NCBI GenBank assembly: GCA_002392545.1
Contig: DGHF01000207.1
Span: 1-41,097 of the forward strand
DNA length: 41,097 bases
Reading direction: 5' to 3'
DNA from: Ruminococcus sp. UBA3855
GTDB taxonomy: Bacteria > Bacillota > Clostridia > Oscillospirales > Ruminococcaceae
The position numbers and the translations under genes were made by a program. The notes below the pieces were generated by a model. The model had not been told where the DNA came from. It saw only the letters and a list, made by a program, of their open reading frames with translations, and did not search any database. Shown here piece by piece: positions 33,612 through 41,097 of this stretch (position 1 is the stretch's first letter; each line of letters starts with the position of its first letter).

Positions 33612-34507
33612 ATAAACATTTGATTGCGCTCCAATGTGCTTCTAAAATTAACCTTTCTCTAGATGTGACCGGAAAAAGACCTGACGGATATCATACTTTG
33701 GAAAGCATATTTCAAAGTGTTGGTGTATATGATGATATTGAGATTCGTATGGAGGAAGGCAAGGGCTTGTCTTTCTCCTGCAATCTCCCTGACCTCCCAA
33801 CTGATGAAAGAAATCTCGCTGTCAAGGCGGTTTCGGCTTTTCTCCAATATTCCGGCAAACAAGCGAAAATTGACATTCGTCTGAAAAAAAATATTCCCTC
33901 CGGTGCTGGCATGGGCGGTGGAAGTGCTGATGCCGGCGGTGTGATTTTCGCCCTCAATCGCTTATTCCATACTAACTATTCCAACGAAATTTTATGTGAA
34001 ATCGGTTTGCAAGTCGGGGCGGATGTGCCTTTTATCCTCATGGGCGGTACTGCCTATGTGGAAGGTATCGGCGAAATTATCCAGCCTTTGAAGCCATTAC
34101 CAGAAATTCCGGTTATCATTGTCAAGGGTGAAGAAAGCGTTTCTACTCCTGTGGCTTACCGTGCCATTGATGCCCTCGAAAATCCTGTTCACCCTGATAC
34201 TAGGGCTATGCTACAGGCTATCCAAAATCAGGATATTCCGGCTCTTTGCCAAAATTGCGGTAATCTCTTTGAACAGGCGGTTTCCTGTCAAGAAGTCATT
34301 CAGGCGAAAAAATCTTTGCTGGAACTGGGGGCTTCCTGCGCTGTCATGACCGGAAGCGGTTCGGCGGTGTTCGGGCTGTTCCCTCATCTGACTTATTCCC
34401 AAACTCAGGAACTTTTGCTTTCCCTGAAAGAAAATTATACTTTCGCTGACGTTACGACATTCAAGAATGAATCCTTCAACATTATCCAATGTTGTGAGGA
34501 GATTTGA
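33608..34507 (+). CDS. ispE: 4-diphosphocytidyl-2-C-methyl-D-erythritol kinase
   Basis: This 299-residue GHMP kinase has ASKINLSLDVTGKRPDGYHTL (11-31), the ATP loop PSGAGMGGGSADAG (97-110), catalytic Asp139 in VGADVPF and MTGSGSAVFGLF near the C-terminus. IspE phosphorylates CDP-methylerythritol in the MEP pathway to isoprenoid precursors, which also supply undecaprenyl phosphate for MraY and the sugar transferase. The ATG overlaps the aminotransferase TGA (ATGA). No other MEP gene lies in the window. Confidence 0.95.
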   Translation: MNKHLIALQCASKINLSLDVTGKRPDGYHTLESIFQSVGVYDDIEIRMEEGKGLSFSCNLPDLPTDERNLAVKAVSAFLQYSGKQAKIDIRLKKNIPSGAGMGGGSADAGGVIFALNRLFHTNYSNEILCEIGLQVGADVPFILMGGTAYVEGIGEIIQPLKPLPEIPVIIVKGEESVSTPVAYRAIDALENPVHPDTRAMLQAIQNQDIPALCQNCGNLFEQAVSCQEVIQAKKSLLELGASCAVMTGSGSAVFGLFPHLTYSQTQELLLSLKENYTFADVTTFKNESFNIIQCCEEI

Positions 34508-34523
34508 CGAAAGGAGGGAATTC

Positions 34524-36320
34524 ATGAACCTTAAACGGCTCATATGCTTTTTGACTGCGATTTCTTTCCTGTCAGTGCAAAGTATCCATGCAGAGGCAGA
34601 CGAAGAATTACAAACTACTCGCTTCCATAGCGTTCAGCAGATTCAGGCAGCGGATAACCTCGGCTTCCTCGCTTCTGCCCCACAATCATCCACTCAGATT
34701 CTCCTGACAGACAGCAAAGCAGAAAACGAAGATTTACCTTCTGCTTTCGATTTGCGTGAACAAAACCTCGTTTCCTCTGTCAAGAATCAGGGGAGTTATG
34801 CCATTTGCTGGGCTTCTACGGCGGCTTCCCTCATGGAAAATGCGCTGATTGCTACCCATCCCGAAATTGACCTTTCAGAATGGCATCTTGCTTATTATAC
34901 CTATTCCAGAAAATTCGGCTTTCCTCTGCCTGAAACTTCCCCTGACCCCGAAGATGCTTTTTCTCAGGGGGGAAATTATTTTCTCCTATCCCCGATTCTC
35001 TTAAACTGGATTTGTCCCACTCTCGAATCGGACTACCCTTTCGGAATTCTCAACAACCTCGACCCTGATGCTGATGCTGATACCCTCCGCCAACAATCTG
35101 CCTACCATGTGACAGACTTCTGTCTGATTGACTATGAAGTCGATTCCCCTAACTTCGAAAATCAAATCATTGATTTGAAAAAAGTCCTCTACTCCGGACA
35201 TGCTGCTGCTCTCAACTATTATAATGCTACTTCCAATTACAGCAACATCAAGGGAAACCAGAACTTCTATAATGCATCCGGCATTATGTCGGGCGGTGTG
35301 TATCATGCGATTACTGTTGTGGGTTGGGACGATAATTATTCTGCCAGTAATTTTAAAGTCGCCCCTGACCGTGACGGTGCATGGCTCTGCAAAAACAGTT
35401 GGGGGAGCAGTTGGGGAAATGACGGCTATTTCTGGATGTCTTATGCGGAAAAATCCTGCATTCAGCCGTATTATGTGGAAATGGAAGAAAAAAATATCCA
35501 TAATAGGCAATTCTGCTATGATAATTTCGGCTGGTGGTCATCTATCACCCTTTCCAGTAATTCCACTGGTTCTTACATGGCAAACATATTCACAGCGGAA
35601 GAAGATACTCTTCTGACTTCTGTTATGTTTGCATCTGCTGTACAGAATGAAAATTATGAGATTCAGATTTATAAAAACCTTCGCTCTAAGTCCAGACCTA
35701 CCAGCGGTACTTCTTCCGCTGGTATTACTGCCGGAACTGTGGAATTTTTAGGCTATCACACCATTGACCTCGAAACACCTGTCAGAATTCAGGCTGGTGA
35801 AACGTTCTCCATCGTCGTAAAACTCTCCGGAAGTGTCGGAAATCATATCACCTGTGAATCCCATGTCACAACTATAACTGAATATTCCGACGGCACAGCT
35901 AGTTTCAATGAGAATATTACAGAAGATATGCTCATGGAAGGCTTTGCTTCTAAACAAAGTTTTTACAGCTCCAACGGAGTGACTTGGAATGATGCTTACA
36001 ATGCTTCCATCATCAATGACGAATACACTACAACGGAAAATTCTATGAAGGTTACTATCAATTCTACTACTAAATTGGGTAATCTCTGCGTTCGGGGTGT
36101 TACTCAACTGCTGGGAGATGTCAACCTTGACGGCAAAATTGATGCTTCTGATGCGGCGGATATTCTGATATATGCCGCTTCTGCTGGTTCGGGCGAAATC
36201 ATTGAGAAAGATGCTCAATGGAATGGACGTGCTGACATTGACAACAATGGTTCAACCAGTGCAGATGATGCAGCTCATGTTCTCGAAATTGCTGCTTCGC
36301 TCGGTGCTGGTGAAGAATAA
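34524..36320 (+). CDS. Secreted papain-family cysteine protease with dockerin
   Basis: This 598-residue protein has a signal peptide (about 1-23, ending SIHA), then a C1 peptidase domain with Gln89, Cys95 (KNQGSYAICWAS), His261 (YHAITVVGWD) and Asn291 (CKNSWGSSWGNDGYFWMSY), the full catalytic set. A beta-rich domain follows (about 325-515), similar to the lectin-like domain after bacterial C1 proteases. A dockerin (about 529-598) has two Ca loops, GDVNLDGKIDASDAADIL and ADIDNNGSTSADDAAHVLEI. It should be displayed on the cellulosome. AAAGGAGGG is five bases before ATG 34524; a longer frame overlaps ispE but lacks a ribosome site. It follows ispE by 16 bases. Confidence 0.92.
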   Translation: MNLKRLICFLTAISFLSVQSIHAEADEELQTTRFHSVQQIQAADNLGFLASAPQSSTQILLTDSKAENEDLPSAFDLREQNLVSSVKNQGSYAICWASTAASLMENALIATHPEIDLSEWHLAYYTYSRKFGFPLPETSPDPEDAFSQGGNYFLLSPILLNWICPTLESDYPFGILNNLDPDADADTLRQQSAYHVTDFCLIDYEVDSPNFENQIIDLKKVLYSGHAAALNYYNATSNYSNIKGNQNFYNASGIMSGGVYHAITVVGWDDNYSASNFKVAPDRDGAWLCKNSWGSSWGNDGYFWMSYAEKSCIQPYYVEMEEKNIHNRQFCYDNFGWWSSITLSSNSTGSYMANIFTAEEDTLLTSVMFASAVQNENYEIQIYKNLRSKSRPTSGTSSAGITAGTVEFLGYHTIDLETPVRIQAGETFSIVVKLSGSVGNHITCESHVTTITEYSDGTASFNENITEDMLMEGFASKQSFYSSNGVTWNDAYNASIINDEYTTTENSMKVTINSTTKLGNLCVRGVTQLLGDVNLDGKIDASDAADILIYAASAGSGEIIEKDAQWNGRADIDNNGSTSADDAAHVLEIAASLGAGEE

Positions 36321-36359
36321 AAATCAAGATTAAATTATTTTTTGTAATGGGGAGGATTT

Positions 36360-37373
36360 ATGCTTTATTCGTTTTTAACTTCATTATTTGGTGATTCTGG
36401 TGTCTTGCTGGTGGGGGCGGTCGTTGCGTTTCTGCTGACAATTGTCGGGCTGGTCTTAGGGAGAGCCATTCTTCCAAAAGACCAAGGCAGAGAATTCGCC
36501 GTCAACGGCGCACTCTCCAAAGGCAAGGCAAGGGGCGCAGGGCTGATATTGGTGATTGTGCTTGTGGTGGCTAGTACGCTCTGTATTCCGTTCAGTGTGG
36601 AATATATCATCTATCTGGGAGCTTTATTCCTCGAAATGCTCAGCGGTTATCTGGATGATGCTTCCGAAAAGCCATGGGGCGAACTCAAAAAAGGGCTGAT
36701 TGACCTTGTGGTTGCTATCGGCGTTTCTGTTACCGTCTATATGAACCACGGCGGAGCGGTCACGCTTCCGATTCTCAATATGGAATTTGAAATTCCGTCC
36801 TACGTTTATGTGATATTGGGTGTTATCCTCATATGGGCTAGTATCAATGTAACAAACTGCTCAGACGGCGTTGACGGATTGTGCACCAGTATGTCACTGG
36901 TTACTTTAACAAGTGTCTGGGTTATAATGTTCTTTCAAAATCTCGGTGCTCAATACACTGAACCAATGATACTGATTGTCTGGATGGCTTTGTTTGTGCT
37001 GATTGGGTATCTCTGGTTCAATTGCTCGCCTAGCAGTATGCTCATGGGGGATGCAGGCTCAAGGGCTCTGGGGCTTCTGATTGCCCTCGCTTTCATGATT
37101 AGCGGTATGCCGTTCCTGTTCATTCCGTGTGCGCTCATGATTATCATTGACGGCGGTCTTGGTCTGCTGAAATTAACCGTTCTCCGTGTCACCAAATCCA
37201 AAACGTTTATGAAAAATATCCGCACTCCCATTCATGACCATGCAAGAAAAAATAAGGGCTGGAGTGATACGCAGGTCGTCACAAGATTCACATTACTGCA
37301 AATTCTCCTTTGTGTTGTGGTGGTGATTCTGGTTTTCAGCCGTATGTCTCAAATGGGTTTAACTGTACAATAA
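36360..37373 (+). CDS. mraY: MraY/WecA-family polyprenyl-phosphate transferase, probable MraY
   Basis: This 337-residue membrane protein has about ten hydrophobic segments and the MraY signatures in order: GYLDDASEKPWGELKKGLI (MraY DD motif), TNCSDGVDGLCTSMS, MGDAGSRALG and PIHDHARKNKGWSDTQVV, where MraY has PIHHH followed by GWSE. It would attach phospho-MurNAc-pentapeptide to undecaprenyl phosphate, forming lipid I. The PIH-D-H variant of the triple histidine is slightly unusual, so a WecA-type function cannot be excluded. GGGGAGG is close before the ATG (four bases). It lies outside any visible division-and-cell-wall cluster, at the end of the ispE operon, followed by a strong terminator. 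Confidence 0.82.
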   Translation: MLYSFLTSLFGDSGVLLVGAVVAFLLTIVGLVLGRAILPKDQGREFAVNGALSKGKARGAGLILVIVLVVASTLCIPFSVEYIIYLGALFLEMLSGYLDDASEKPWGELKKGLIDLVVAIGVSVTVYMNHGGAVTLPILNMEFEIPSYVYVILGVILIWASINVTNCSDGVDGLCTSMSLVTLTSVWVIMFFQNLGAQYTEPMILIVWMALFVLIGYLWFNCSPSSMLMGDAGSRALGLLIALAFMISGMPFLFIPCALMIIIDGGLGLLKLTVLRVTKSKTFMKNIRTPIHDHARKNKGWSDTQVVTRFTLLQILLCVVVVILVFSRMSQMGLTVQ

Positions 37374-37380
37374 ATACGAA

Positions 37381-37417
37381 CCCCCCCTGAAAGGTGTTTC
37401 GGGGGGGTGCTTTTTTT
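37381..37417 (+). terminator. Intrinsic terminator with a C7/G7 stem
   Basis: Seven C (37381-37387) pair with seven G (37401-37407). After a bulged T, GAAA pairs with TTTC around a GGTG loop. A T-run (37411-37417) follows and runs into the stop codon of the convergent lipoprotein gene. Confidence 0.92.
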
Positions 37418-38027
37418 ATGAATTTTCTTTGTGATAGTCCGCTGTCGTGCGGAATGTGGAAGATAAGGCTACTAAATTCTGGTGGTCGTTATCAAATTCA
37501 ATCGCTAAATAATAACAATTCTCCGTGTTTTCGGGGTCTTGGATGAAATAAGCAACAATAAAATATCCGTCGCTGTAATGACCGTAAAGCTGTAATGCTG
37601 TGTAGCCATTCAATGCAGAGGTTGAGCCTTGCAAACCCTCTACTGTTTCATCTTGAGAAAGATAATTCCGCATGGATTCTGCCGCCATCTGGTAGGACAT
37701 TCCCTCATAATAATCAAGCGTGAAAATATTCGCTCCGGTGGAATCACAATATTGTGTCATTCCCTCTACTCCGTCATCCTGATAAGGAATGTACCCCAAT
37801 GGTACTTGTATATAGCCGTCTTCGTCTGTGCCGATTTGCTGTGTCTTGCCTTCAAATACAAATGTTCCTGATTCGTCCACAATTGCGCCTTCCGGAATTT
37901 CTGCTTTCTCCCCAACGGAAGAATCCCCCGACGATATCGGGAATGTGTAGTCATTGCGTTCAGTCACTCCGCCACCGCACCCCGTCAGGAGTACGGCGGT
38001 TAAGAGTATCGGAAAAAGCTTTTTCAT
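37416..38027 (-). CDS. Putative lipoprotein of unknown function
   Basis: This 203-residue protein has an N-terminal lipoprotein signal peptide (MKKLFPILLTAVLLTGCGGG) with lipobox LLTGC, so Cys16 would be lipidated and the mature protein held on the outer face of the membrane. The rest is acidic, with a repeat-poor beta-rich look (for example QVPLGYIPYQDDGVEGM, LQLYGHYSDGYFIVAYFI). I recognise no family. GGAGG (rc of 38035-38040) serves the ATG, and the ATG overlaps the TGA of the DUF4132 gene (ATGA), making it the distal member of that pair. Confidence 0.85.
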   Translation of the reverse strand: MKKLFPILLTAVLLTGCGGGVTERNDYTFPISSGDSSVGEKAEIPEGAIVDESGTFVFEGKTQQIGTDEDGYIQVPLGYIPYQDDGVEGMTQYCDSTGANIFTLDYYEGMSYQMAAESMRNYLSQDETVEGLQGSTSALNGYTALQLYGHYSDGYFIVAYFIQDPENTENCYYLAIEFDNDHQNLVALSSTFRTTADYHKENS

Positions 38028-41000
38028 GCAGTTTCCTCCTGCGTGGAAGTTCCAACAATTGCCATTAGCTGTGCAATGATTTCCGAAATGTAACGCTTGT
38101 CAATTTCGTTCAAATCCAGTGTATCATCCCATCTTGCGCCGGCATTGGTGAAATTCACCTTTTCAATCGTGACTGTTTCCATGTCCATATCATAACCGGC
38201 TACGTACATACCACTGAAATGCAATTGTGCATCATATCCAATGGGTTTCATTTTGCCATCCGGCTGTTTCTCCTGACGAATCACATCAGAACGGTAGAAT
38301 GAATAGAAATATCCTGCATCTTCTACGCTTCCTTTGTTCCACCCATATTTTGTCATACGGCTGAGGAGCGTCATGTTTGCGATTTCATTTCCGGTGAAAC
38401 GCTGTAATGTATCCACATTGCATTTCTTTTCTTCATCGGTCAGGCGGTAAACAGGTCTTGACAACTGCGGGAATGGTTGGGTAATTTCATAATCTGAAAG
38501 CTGTTCCTGCCACTGTGAAATCATATCTTCGTCCAATTCAATCGGATGCACTAAGCCAATGACGGCATTTTCCGGAAGGGTGTATTCGTCTTCGTCAACG
38601 GTATTGAGTGTTCCCTCTTCCGTGTAACGGAATGTCTGAATCAATTTATTGTCCTCATAAACGCCCCAAATCAAGCCAATGGCGAAACAATGCATAATAG
38701 GCTTACGAATGAACAAATCTTTCCAGCCGTCCGCTGTCCATGTTCTCGGACAAAGCAACACATATTCCAAACGCTGTTTCTGAGACTGGATAGCATTTTT
38801 CATTTCCTTTTTCATGTCCTTGAATGCCTTTGATGCAATTTCAGCCTTTTCGGGGTCGTCCTTCGCTCCGGCTTTCGGGAGATTCTTCAATTTCTTTTCC
38901 CCTTCGAAAATTTCAAGGGTCAAATCCGGTGTCAAATATACATTGAATTGTCTCGTTCCGTAATCGAACACACGGCACAAATTCTCATCAAATCCAAGGT
39001 CGGGAACAATGCGGTCTGCTAATTCTTCACGAGTGATTCCCAATGCGGAGGCTGATTCCTCTAATGCGCTGTTCGCTGCCCCACGGACTTGACGGTTTTT
39101 GAATTTTCTTGCCATGTTGTCAACCGCCATCAATGCGGATGAACTGCCGTTCATGGCAAGGGCATTCACTGCCACGGAAGCTATCGCCCCTCTGGAATGT
39201 TCTGACCAGTCCTTGATATAATGCTGAATCGAGGTCACTGCCTGCAATCCCCCATAAATCGCATACAAGTACAATACCCATTTCTGCTTTGCTTCTGCGC
39301 CCTTCTGAATCCATCTTGCGAAGACTTCCCCTGTAAAGTTTTCGAGTTCGACGGGCTTGATGTCGGCAGTCAGTTTTTCGGAAATCTCGGTTCTTGTGGT
39401 GCTTCCCTCTGATGCATAAATCAACAGAATCGCTTTCATGGTCTTTTCGTCAACCTCTGTTCCGTCATTCTTGTGAACGGCTGTGAACGGGTCTGTAAAT
39501 AACCATGCAATCTTTGCAACCTTGTTTCCCTTGGTAAGACTGGTCACAATGTCCTCTGTGGCAACTGATTTCGCTTCTTCCGGAATTTCTGCCCCCAACA
39601 ATTTCGCAAATCGCTCCTGCAATCCTGCATTTTTTTCGATTTCAAATGCCTTCTGAACCGCTTCACGGAAAGAATCAGGGAATTTCTTTTCTAAGAGAGT
39701 GACAGCAATTTCACGCTTACTAATCTTTTTCGCCTGCAACAGGGCTAAAATTTTCTCGTCTGTCTTTTCGTTTGCACCTGCTAAGGGGAGATAATCACAA
39801 ATTTTCCCTCTGACTACCTTGCTTCCATCATCTGTCATTGCAAAAAGCTGGTCGGTGTATTTGCGATTTGTGCCGAGTATCTTCACATATAAAATTCTGC
39901 CCTCTACCCACATGGACTTAAAGTTTAAATTTGCCTGTACAATTTCATCAGCAATTTTCTGCAATTCATTCACGAAAATAGTTTCCAGTTCTTTCCTTTT
40001 TTCTGCACTGTAGACAGATTCAATAAATCTTCCGCAGGCATTCAGAATCAATTCCAATGGTACTTCATGTTTCCGCAAAATCGGAATCAATGCACTTGCG
40101 TGTTTCTCGTTGTCTCTCACGTCAAATGCCGGAACTCTGCCAATCGGATAAAGCTCTTTCGCATTGAACATACACTGGAAACAAATGCAACGCTCTGCAA
40201 ATTCATCAATTCCATACGCTGAAATGTAATTCACACTCATTCCGCCCCAAAGGCGCATTTCTGCCAAATTCGGAGCTGTCTGTGCTAAGAAATCAGCCGT
40301 TGAGGTCTTGCCATACAGAAAATCAGAAATTTCCTGTCTGTATTTGGGATTATCCTCTGAAAGGGCAGAAATACAATGTTCTTTTGTTTTGTTCTGCAAG
40401 GTGAAAGCATCCGCCTGAGTGTAATTAGGGTTGACTTCCATAAGAATTTTCTGCATCATGACAGCAATTTCTGCATTTTCCTCCAGTTCCATCTGACGTT
40501 TATAAATTGCCGGAAAACGCTGTGCCAACTGTCTCAGGTGTCTGTCACGGCTGGGGAGGCTGTTTCTGTAATAATATTTCTGTTCCCGTTTATTTGGTAT
40601 GGTATGCGAGATAAATTCGATATAATCCTGCTTTCCATCTACTTGGCTCTCGATAACGTCAAGAATTCCGTCAGGGTCAATTGGCATTTCCAAGGCAATA
40701 TTTGCAATGTTGCTATATAAATCTATGTTTGCCGTTGCAAATAATTTCAGAAACTTCTCACTGAAAACTGCTCCCTGTGCGACTGCTAACCAGAAATATC
40801 TTGCATCAAATTCCCCTTTGTGCTGTTCCGCTTCGTCAATATGCTTCAATGCTTCCTCTACAAGAGGGTCATTTTTAGGACTGAAAATTTTCTGCAAGAA
40901 TGTTTTCTTTTCCGGCGGTGTCAAGCCGTTCAATGCGTAGACTGCAAGCACCATTCTTGCAAGAGAATTCTTGCAAAATTCGATTGCTTTCAGGCAGATT

Positions 41001-41097
41001 TCCGGCTTTTTCAACGTGTCATGCATGAAACGGTAATAACTGCTATTGGTTGCACTGTCTGTTATGGAAATCGCATAGTCAATCGCTTCTGCATCGT
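38024..41097 (-). CDS. Large DUF4132-type protein (partial, N-terminus outside window)
   Basis: More than 1020 residues are open to the window edge. An ATG at 41024-41026 exists, but no ribosome site precedes it and the frame continues upstream without a stop (DAEAIDYAISITDSATNSSY and on), so the true start lies outside. The C-terminal 300 residues (PDLTLEIFEGEKKLKNLPKA, then ENAVIGLVHPIELDEDMISQ) match the DUF4132/MolR-like pattern of Ruminococcus and other bacteria. The upstream half is helical, like HEAT or armadillo arrays (for example SRGAIASVAVNALAMNGSSS). No signal or membrane segment is seen. Function is unknown; it is coupled to a lipoprotein gene by a 4-base overlap. Confidence 0.8.
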   Translation of the reverse strand, partial: DAEAIDYAISITDSATNSSYYRFMHDTLKKPEICLKAIEFCKNSLARMVLAVYALNGLTPPEKKTFLQKIFSPKNDPLVEEALKHIDEAEQHKGEFDARYFWLAVAQGAVFSEKFLKLFATANIDLYSNIANIALEMPIDPDGILDVIESQVDGKQDYIEFISHTIPNKREQKYYYRNSLPSRDRHLRQLAQRFPAIYKRQMELEENAEIAVMMQKILMEVNPNYTQADAFTLQNKTKEHCISALSEDNPKYRQEISDFLYGKTSTADFLAQTAPNLAEMRLWGGMSVNYISAYGIDEFAERCICFQCMFNAKELYPIGRVPAFDVRDNEKHASALIPILRKHEVPLELILNACGRFIESVYSAEKRKELETIFVNELQKIADEIVQANLNFKSMWVEGRILYVKILGTNRKYTDQLFAMTDDGSKVVRGKICDYLPLAGANEKTDEKILALLQAKKISKREIAVTLLEKKFPDSFREAVQKAFEIEKNAGLQERFAKLLGAEIPEEAKSVATEDIVTSLTKGNKVAKIAWLFTDPFTAVHKNDGTEVDEKTMKAILLIYASEGSTTRTEISEKLTADIKPVELENFTGEVFARWIQKGAEAKQKWVLYLYAIYGGLQAVTSIQHYIKDWSEHSRGAIASVAVNALAMNGSSSALMAVDNMARKFKNRQVRGAANSALEESASALGITREELADRIVPDLGFDENLCRVFDYGTRQFNVYLTPDLTLEIFEGEKKLKNLPKAGAKDDPEKAEIASKAFKDMKKEMKNAIQSQKQRLEYVLLCPRTWTADGWKDLFIRKPIMHCFAIGLIWGVYEDNKLIQTFRYTEEGTLNTVDEDEYTLPENAVIGLVHPIELDEDMISQWQEQLSDYEITQPFPQLSRPVYRLTDEEKKCNVDTLQRFTGNEIANMTLLSRMTKYGWNKGSVEDAGYFYSFYRSDVIRQEKQPDGKMKPIGYDAQLHFSGMYVAGYDMDMETVTIEKVNFTNAGARWDDTLDLNEIDKRYISEIIAQLMAIVGTSTQEETA

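Noticed and set aside
38024..41026. ATG at 41026 as the start of the DUF4132 gene
   Set aside because: No ribosome site precedes it and the frame remains open to the window edge, so the gene is treated as partial.

Overview
The window reads as chromosome of an anaerobic, cellulosome-forming Firmicute, most likely a Ruminococcus of the flavefaciens/champanellensis type. The support is a secreted GH48 cellulase with a C-terminal dockerin, a second dockerin on a papain-like protease, Gram-positive style ribosome binding sites, sigma70-type promoters with 17-base spacers, and a Clostridia-like gene set. The species assignment is inference. I see no rRNA, tRNA, insertion sequence, phage gene or CRISPR array. 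The genes are mostly chromosomal core functions in tight operons, interspersed with lineage-specific genes.

Layout. (1) 1-7036, minus: alaS, a HIT protein, an Apt-like phosphoribosyltransferase, comEC, holA and the start of a Toprim/RNase M5-like gene, read from a strong promoter at 6988-7016. (2) 7036-14296, minus: four BspA-type leucine-rich-repeat proteins that share a C-terminal helical module, with a lipid-linked sugar transferase, maf and a tautomerase between them. (3) 14366-16553, plus: dtd and a class B penicillin-binding protein, ending in a bidirectional terminator. (4) 16556-21349, minus: a gliding-type (GldA/F/G) ABC transporter with a DUF4340 partner. (5) 21350-24595, plus: a long regulatory region and the GH48-dockerin gene with its own terminator. 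(6) 24601-25503, minus: a LysR regulator. (7) 25612-30935, minus: recD2, comF, an mreB-like gene and a double helix-hairpin-helix ComEA-like gene, fused by 4-base stop/start overlaps, behind a small membrane-protein gene. (8) 31090-37373, plus: a PHP phosphatase, an Lrp regulator, an aminotransferase, ispE, the dockerin protease and a MraY-like transferase, ending in a very GC-rich terminator. (9) 37416-41097, minus: a lipoprotein and a large DUF4132 protein whose start lies beyond the window.

How the parts relate. Competence or DNA-uptake genes (comEC, comF, comEA-like) are split over two operons and sit with DNA replication and repair genes (holA, recD2). Envelope genes (PBP, MraY, sugar transferase, MreB) are scattered through the window. 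The two dockerin proteins should be secreted and docked on a cellulosome scaffold encoded elsewhere. The least explained parts are the cytoplasmic or membrane-anchored LRR family with its shared C-terminal module, the Gld-type ABC cluster divergent from the GH48 gene, the DUF4132/lipoprotein pair, and several inverted repeats placed exactly over promoters or ribosome binding sites (alaS, recD2, PBP and the GH48 leader).

Several starts given here are shorter than the longest open frame, because a clear Shine-Dalgarno sequence selects an internal ATG or TTG. Each case is stated in its entry.
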